Shown here in pieces: positions 58,988 through 64,000 of a stretch of 64,000 bases of DNA. The stretch's first letter is position 1. The number at the start of each line of letters is the position of its first letter. This stretch comes from Bacteroidales bacterium (lineage in GTDB: Bacteria > Bacteroidota > Bacteroidia > Bacteroidales > F082), in contig JAKSMV010000010.1 of assembly GCA_024400425.1 (NCBI GenBank), positions 28,401-92,400 on the forward strand. Reading direction: 5' to 3'. The notes beneath the pieces were generated by a model. The model was not told the DNA's origin. It did not search any database and saw only the letters and a program-made list of their open reading frames with translations. The position numbers and the translations under genes are program-made.

Positions 58988-61741
58988 TTAGGCTTTCGCG
59001 AAACGACGTTTCACCAGACGTTCCACTTCCCCAATCCAAAGGATGAGCGAGGTGAATCCAATGATACGCAGCCAATCGCCCATAGGCAGCGGCACCACAT
59101 TGAACATCTCACCGCCAAAGTTGACAATCAGTATTTGACCAACAAAAATGATGAGCAGCGTCAGCAGAAAACCTCGACAATCGCCTAAACCCTTCAAAGC
59201 CGACTGCTGCGTCCGGAAGGCCTTGGCATTGAATATGTTCCAGAATTGCATGAACACGAAAATGGTGAACAACAGCGAAAGTTCCTTAGCATCGATTCCC
59301 GCATTCACATGACTGAAATTAAAGAAGTTAAAGAGATAATCGTGGAGCGAGAAATGCGCCAGTGTCGGCACTTCGCAATGCTTGAAATACTGGATGAAGC
59401 CAAACAATACCGCAACAAAAAACAGGCCCATGCCAACAATGCGCGAAGCCATTTCTTTGGTGATGATATAGGCTTGCCTCGACCTCGGCTTGTCGTGCAT
59501 CACGCTATAGTCGGGAGGCAGCGATGCCAAGGCAAGAGCCGCAAAGGTGTCCATAATCAAGTTGATCCAAAGCATCTGCGTGACCGTTAGCGGCGAGGCC
59601 GTACCGAGCATGGCGCCAGCCAGAACAATCAGGCATGCCGCCACATTGATAGTCATCTGGAAGAGTATGAAACGCTGGATGTTGACATAGAGCGAGCGTC
59701 CCCAAGCCACGGCGCGGGCAATGCTCTTGAACGAGTTGTCGAGAATCGTGATGTCGCTGGCTTCTTTGGCCACGCTAGTGCCATCGCCCATCGAGAGTCC
59801 GATTTGCGCCTTGTTGAGCGCAGGCGCATCGTTGGTGCCATCGCCAGTGACAGCCACCACCTCTCCCCTTTCCTGAAGCAACCGCACAAGACGTTCCTTA
59901 TCAGAAGGACGTGCACGCGACATGATTTTCAGGTCAGCAACACTGTCGCGCAACTCTTCGTCTGTCAGCAAGTTGAACTCTTTTCCCGTAATCATTTTGC
60001 CTTCGTCGTCGTCAGCTTTCCAAAGGCCGATTTGGCGTCCGATTTCTTTGGCCGTGCCAGGCGTGTCGCCAGTCACAATCTTGATGCCTATACCCGCATT
60101 GAGGCAATCCTGAATCGAGTCGGCAACATCGTCGCGCACAGGGTCGATGATGCCCGTAATGCCCAAGAAACACAAATCATCGCAAGCCAGCTTGCCATCC
60201 ACAAAAATCCTCTCCATCTCTTCTTCGCTGATGAACTTAAATGCAAAGCCCAAGGTACGCATCGCTTTACCCTGATAGTCAAGTAATTGTTGTTCGATGA
60301 CAGTTTTCTTCTCTGCAATCGGTTCTTGTCCATGAGGCATGAGGATGGTCTCACTACGTTTCAACAGAATCTCGGGAGCACCTTTAACATATAGCACATA
60401 CTCGTTTTCCTTCTCGGTGCGTACCACGGAGGCCATATATTTATACTTCGTGGTGAATGGCAACTGCTTGACGACCTTTGCATCGTCACGAAGCTTCACG
60501 AAATCAACATTTTGGTCGAAAAGCCAAAGCAGCAAGGCTCCTTCAGTCGGATTGCCCACCACCTTCACCTTCGCTTGGTCGCCATAGTCAAGATAAGCCG
60601 TGGAATTGAGGGCAATACTCTCCTCGACGAGATGCGAGGCTGCGGTTTCTTCAAGTCGGTCGCTCGGCAAGGCAAAAAACAGAGACTCACCAACGCTCAT
60701 CTGGTTTTTCGTCAAGGTGCCGGTCTTATCGGTGCAAATCACCGTTGCGGCTCCCATGGTCTCGCAAGCGTGCATCTTTCTGACAAGGTTGTTGGTATCC
60801 AACATCCTCTTCATGCTCAACGCCAAACTCAGTGTGACGCTCATCGGCAAGCCTTCGGGCACAGCCACCACAATCAAGGTGACGGCGAGCATCAGCGTAT
60901 TCAAGGCATATTGGGCAAAACCAATCCAGTCAAAAGGCTGGCCGTCGCCGAAGCCGAAATACATCACCATGCGGAAAACGACGATGAGGCCTGCAATCAC
61001 ATAACTAGCAATGGTGATGGCATCACCGAGTTTGTCAAGTTGCTCATTGAGAGGCGTTTTCACATTATTGTCGATTTGGGCACCATGATAGACCTTGCCC
61101 CATTCGGTGGCATCGCCCACCTTCTCGACCACGAAGATACCATGTCCTTCGATGACCGAGCTTCCACGGCAGACATAATTCGACGGATAAGTCGCATCTG
61201 TCTTGAACTCCTCGGGAATCACCGACTTACGTATTGAAGGTTCGCCCGTGAGGTCCGATTCGTTGACCCGCAACGCGAGCGCTTCCATCAGCGTGCCGTC
61301 GGCTGGAATCTCATCGCCAGTCTCAATCACGACCGTATCCCCCACCACAACATCTTTCCTTTCGATACGATGGACCAGTCCATCGCGGAACACCGTAACC
61401 ATTTGTTCATCACTCGTCTGGTTCAGGATATCGAATTTCTTGTTGGCACTCAACTCGAAAACAAAGCCCACGCAGGTGGCCAACATCACCGCGATAAAGA
61501 TGCCCAAAGGCTCAAGAAGCACACGGATACCATCAAGGCCCGAAAAGAGTTGATACAACGAAACTGCCATCGATAGTAGCCACGCAATCAACAAAATGCG
61601 AATGATTGGGTCTTGAAACTTTTCAAGAAACTGTTTCCATAGCGGTTCCTTTTCAGGAGGAGTGAGTATATTGTTTCCAAACTTGGAGCGGCTCTCTTCC
61701 ACTTCTTCTTGCGAAAGGCCAAATTTGTAGTCTTTTTCCAT
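58988..61741 (-). CDS. Calcium-translocating P-type ATPase (PMCA type)
   Basis: 917 residues from the ATG at 61741 (MEKDYKFGL); the frame is open 30 codons further but that stretch contains the -7 element. Cation ATPase N-terminal domain, VVIETGDEIPADGTL (actuator), PEGLPMSVTLSLALSMKR (TM4 with Ca2+-site Glu), the phosphorylation motif CTDKTGTLTKNQMS, VTGDGTNDAPALNKAQ, and a six-helix C-terminal domain. Pumps Ca2+ out of the cytoplasm. Full length. Confidence 0.93.
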   Translation of the reverse strand: MEKDYKFGLSQEEVEESRSKFGNNILTPPEKEPLWKQFLEKFQDPIIRILLIAWLLSMAVSLYQLFSGLDGIRVLLEPLGIFIAVMLATCVGFVFELSANKKFDILNQTSDEQMVTVFRDGLVHRIERKDVVVGDTVVIETGDEIPADGTLMEALALRVNESDLTGEPSIRKSVIPEEFKTDATYPSNYVCRGSSVIEGHGIFVVEKVGDATEWGKVYHGAQIDNNVKTPLNEQLDKLGDAITIASYVIAGLIVVFRMVMYFGFGDGQPFDWIGFAQYALNTLMLAVTLIVVAVPEGLPMSVTLSLALSMKRMLDTNNLVRKMHACETMGAATVICTDKTGTLTKNQMSVGESLFFALPSDRLEETAASHLVEESIALNSTAYLDYGDQAKVKVVGNPTEGALLLWLFDQNVDFVKLRDDAKVVKQLPFTTKYKYMASVVRTEKENEYVLYVKGAPEILLKRSETILMPHGQEPIAEKKTVIEQQLLDYQGKAMRTLGFAFKFISEEEMERIFVDGKLACDDLCFLGITGIIDPVRDDVADSIQDCLNAGIGIKIVTGDTPGTAKEIGRQIGLWKADDDEGKMITGKEFNLLTDEELRDSVADLKIMSRARPSDKERLVRLLQERGEVVAVTGDGTNDAPALNKAQIGLSMGDGTSVAKEASDITILDNSFKSIARAVAWGRSLYVNIQRFILFQMTINVAACLIVLAGAMLGTASPLTVTQMLWINLIMDTFAALALASLPPDYSVMHDKPRSRQAYIITKEMASRIVGMGLFFVAVLFGFIQYFKHCEVPTLAHFSLHDYLFNFFNFSHVNAGIDAKELSLLFTIFVFMQFWNIFNAKAFRTQQSALKGLGDCRGFLLTLLIIFVGQILIVNFGGEMFNVVPLPMGDWLRIIGFTSLILWIGEVERLVKRRFAKA

Positions 61742-61758
61742 ATTTACAATAAAAAAAC

Positions 61759-61766
61759 TATTTTTG
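61759..61766 (+). promoter_or_regulatory. Possible -7 element of the TerB-like gene
   Basis: TATTTTTG about 83 bases upstream of ATG 61849; overlaps the region of the opposite ATPase promoter. Confidence 0.4.
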
Positions 61767-61783
61767 CATTCACGAAAAACGCG

Positions 61784-61791
61784 CAAAAATA
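61784..61791 (-). promoter_or_regulatory. -7 element of the Ca2+ ATPase gene
   Basis: TATTTTTG on the minus strand, 43 bases upstream of ATG 61741. Confidence 0.5.
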
Positions 61792-61848
61792 CGCCCTTTT
61801 TGGCAAGACAACGGAGGTTGCAAGGTTGCAACCCAAAATTGAACGAAG

Positions 61849-63222
61849 ATGAAATTCAAGGAAAACCACAAAAATGCACTGGCAAAGGTCCTTTCCGACC
61901 TCGTGCAAAGCGACGGCATCGTCAACCAAGGCGAAATCGATTGCCTGAACCATGTCTATAAAGTGCTCCGCATCACATCAGCCAACCGACAGAAAGCCAC
62001 CACATTAACCCTTTCGCAAGCCACGCATATACTCAGTTCGCTTGGTAACACCGAGAAGATTGCCGTGCTGAAAATCGTTCAAAACCTTTCGGCTTCCGAC
62101 GACACCATCGACCACAACGAATCGCTGCTCATCACCGCCTTGTTCCTCGCCATCGGCATCGTCTTGCCCGAAGCCGAAGGCATCAAAGCCAGCTTGGTCA
62201 CCCTTCCAAGCCTCAATTTCGACACCCGTAACGCAGTCTTGTATGTCGAATCGAAATTTGACAAGAACGTCAACCAACAAATTGAAAAACAATACGATAG
62301 TATCAGCCAAATGCTTCATTCCTCAGAAAGGGAGTTTTTCTATCTGCCCAAGGTAATGCGCGACATTCAAGCCAAGAAGGCCATCTTCCGCAACACGCTG
62401 AGCTACATTGAGCCTACCCTTTCCGAAGAACAATTAGACATCATCGATCGCGACCTTTGCCAATTGGACAGCGTTGCGCTCTCAAAAGAGATATTCCTCA
62501 ACTATCTAAACATCAATGGTTTCAACCTTGACAGGCCATCTTTCTTCTTCAAAATCAGAAGTGCCAGGCCTTCATCACATCAAGAATTTCTCATCCTTGA
62601 AATAAAAGACGAGCCACTGACCACCTTACAACGGTTTTACGCATTGGAATCGAACATTGCGAATCTCAAACCCGACAACCTGAGCGAAAAAGAGTTGCGA
62701 TTCCTGAAGAAATTCGAACTGCAAAATCCGAAAAGCGCGAAAGACGAGTTGCAATACACAGGTTTCCACAAAACCATCATCGACACCCTATTGAAATACA
62801 ACGGCAGCCACGGCATCAGCCGACTGTTCGTCACCACGAAAGGCGACCTCTACCTCACCGACCGCAACAACACCGAGGTGAAGATGCCCGCCCTTTGTAA
62901 AGCCCTTTACATCCTTTTCCTGCTCCACGAAGACGGCATTTCGCTCAACTACCTAGACGATTACAAGACAGAGCTTTACAGGATTTATAGACAAATTTCG
63001 ACCTATAGCGACGACGAGTTGCTGCACCAAGCCGTTGCCAACCTTACCGACTTCATCGGGACCACGATGAATGCCAACCTCTCGCGCATTAAGAGAGCCT
63101 TCAAGAGCATCTTGGGCGACGAAGCCACACTCTATCTCATCCAAGGCGACAAGGGCGAAAAAAAGACCATCAATCTCGACAGGAAACTGGTGGTCTTTGA
63201 AGATCGGAGTCTGTTTGAATAA
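61849..63222 (+). CDS. TerB-like domain protein
   Basis: 457 residues. The N-terminal 130 residues resemble the TerB/DjlA-N helical bundle (ALAKVLSDLVQSDGIVNQGE, VQNLSASDDTIDHNESLL), with the acidic D-G-x-x-x-x-E segments typical for that fold. The remainder is unassigned; FVTTKGDLYLTDRNNTEVKM followed by a helical end looks like a winged-helix or sensor region. TerB proteins associate with membrane or metal-stress complexes; here there is no ter gene cluster. Confidence 0.65.
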   Translation: MKFKENHKNALAKVLSDLVQSDGIVNQGEIDCLNHVYKVLRITSANRQKATTLTLSQATHILSSLGNTEKIAVLKIVQNLSASDDTIDHNESLLITALFLAIGIVLPEAEGIKASLVTLPSLNFDTRNAVLYVESKFDKNVNQQIEKQYDSISQMLHSSEREFFYLPKVMRDIQAKKAIFRNTLSYIEPTLSEEQLDIIDRDLCQLDSVALSKEIFLNYLNINGFNLDRPSFFFKIRSARPSSHQEFLILEIKDEPLTTLQRFYALESNIANLKPDNLSEKELRFLKKFELQNPKSAKDELQYTGFHKTIIDTLLKYNGSHGISRLFVTTKGDLYLTDRNNTEVKMPALCKALYILFLLHEDGISLNYLDDYKTELYRIYRQISTYSDDELLHQAVANLTDFIGTTMNANLSRIKRAFKSILGDEATLYLIQGDKGEKKTINLDRKLVVFEDRSLFE

Positions 63223-63227
63223 TTTCC

Positions 63228-63298
63228 TCCACGTATCACGAGGATTTGCGCGTATCTTTTTCTCTCAAGAATAATAAAGGATACGAGTGATACGTGGA
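63228..63298. repeat. Inverted repeat between convergent genes
   Basis: Arms TCCACGTATCAC (63228-63239) and GTGATACGTGGA (63287-63298) are perfect over 12 bp, with a 47-base loop that itself contains CTCAAGAATAATA. Lies after the TerB-like and PepE genes and may work in termination. Confidence 0.7.
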
Positions 63299-63305
63299 AC
63301 CAAAA

Positions 63306-64000
63306 TCATGCTAACTTATTGTTTAACAAGAAAGTGACATCGCTATTCGGGTCGATTTCGACAGGTTCCTTGCCATAGCGCATGACAATCATCTTCTTGC
63401 CACCCTTCAGCAGCATCTTTTCATCAACCACCCAAAGTGCCGTGGCTTCACGCAGGCCGACCACCGTCATATCCTGGTTGACAGCCAAATATTCGTCGAT
63501 ACGAACTTGACGCGTTTCGCCACCATGCTTAATCAGCTTGTCGATTTCCGGATTCGGGTCAAGGTAATGCGGGTTGATTTGGAAAGGTATCAGATTCAGG
63601 CACTTGAACGAAACAGGCTGAACGACAGGCATGTCATTGGTCGTGCAGAGTGTCGGGCAAGCCACATTCGAGCCAGCGCTCCATCCCATATAAGGCACGC
63701 CCGCCAAAGCACGTTCACGGATGGCATCCATCAAACCGTACTTGTGCATTTCGGCCACCAGATGGAATGTGTTGCCACCACCCACGACGATGCAATCGGC
63801 TTCCTTCACCGCCTTCACCTTATCGTCGAAATGATGAACCGAAGTGAAATTGGTGAGGCCGAACTTCTCGGCAAACACGCCTTTCACCTTGGCTTCGTAG
63901 GCATCGTAACTTTCGGGATAAGCCTTGCCGCCGATGTTGATGCCAGCAAACGGCACGAAAACGATTTTACTATCCTTATTAATATTGTTCTGCAAGCAGA
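63306..64000 (-). CDS. pepE: Peptidase E (aspartyl dipeptidase, S51), 5' partial
   Basis: The frame remains open to the right edge (the TTG at 63995 is preceded by a readable Cys codon), and family members have about 30 residues before the IVFVPFAGI strand, so the true start is outside. Visible are VVGGGNTFHL, the nucleophile elbow GWSAGSNVACPT (Ser), and FQINPHYLDP (His). Cleaves N-terminal Asp from dipeptides such as Asp-Leu. Ends convergent with the TerB-like gene. Confidence 0.9.
   Translation of the reverse strand, partial: CLQNNINKDSKIVFVPFAGINIGGKAYPESYDAYEAKVKGVFAEKFGLTNFTSVHHFDDKVKAVKEADCIVVGGGNTFHLVAEMHKYGLMDAIRERALAGVPYMGWSAGSNVACPTLCTTNDMPVVQPVSFKCLNLIPFQINPHYLDPNPEIDKLIKHGGETRQVRIDEYLAVNQDMTVVGLREATALWVVDEKMLLKGGKKMIVMRYGKEPVEIDPNSDVTFLLNNKLA

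Overview
The window is a stretch of chromosome from a member of the Bacteroidales, probably an uncultured gut, rumen or oral type. Four things in the sequence point there. Many genes have a -7 element matching TAnnTTTG at the expected distance upstream, and purine-rich ribosome binding sites are rare. Secreted proteins include a BspA-like leucine-rich-repeat protein with a C-terminal type IX secretion sorting domain and several lipoproteins. S16 has a long K/A/E-rich tail and YebC is of the Bacteroidetes type. DnaE carries an N-terminal proofreading exonuclease. There is no plasmid or prophage backbone, no rRNA and no CRISPR array. RNA genes are one SRP RNA and one tRNA-Lys(UUU). Both ends cut a gene: DUF4301 on the left, peptidase E on the right.

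Layout. 0-5.3 kb: DUF4301 protein, then a minus-strand operon of split transketolase in which the C-terminal subunit is fused to a LOG-type nucleotide phosphoribohydrolase domain, followed by a YidE/AspT-like transporter. 5.4-21.2 kb: mostly envelope and secreted functions (BspA-like LRR protein, DUF456 protein, beta-barrel proteins, sulfatase, dipeptidyl peptidase III, PQQ-like beta-propeller, GH95 glycosidase). An AT-rich DUF1016/PDDEXK nuclease gene sits between two outer-membrane genes. 21.3-34.0 kb: housekeeping genes (SRP RNA, a PurF-like protein without the nucleophilic Cys, an ArsB-like permease, TsaC, tRNA-Lys, threonine aldolase, DUF58, thioredoxin, DnaE, a DMT transporter).

34.2-49.4 kb is the accessory part. 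Two paralogous AAA ATPases, both with Asn instead of Asp in Walker B, bracket a BspA remnant, a 2-TM protein, a Cse60-like protein, a DUF2779 nuclease and a large protein ending in a HEPN-like Rx4H motif. A PARG-type ADP-ribosyl hydrolase, an AraC regulator, a PepSY-like lipoprotein, a sigma-70-like factor and a sigma region-4 fragment follow. 49.6-64 kb returns to core genes: S16, YebC, a cyclase-like domain protein, DUF3078, RmlD, phosphoglucomutase, carbamate kinase, a Ca2+ P-type ATPase, a TerB-like protein and PepE.

The most unusual structural feature is a family of roughly 50-60 bp hairpin elements, densest at 46.1-56.5 kb. Their core is conserved (TGTCATTCCGA...GAATCTA), but the flanking arms differ between copies and stay complementary within each copy. 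One copy is inserted inside another, and related cores interrupt the GH95 gene three times in frame. All functional statements are inferred from sequence motifs and family knowledge; no searches were run.
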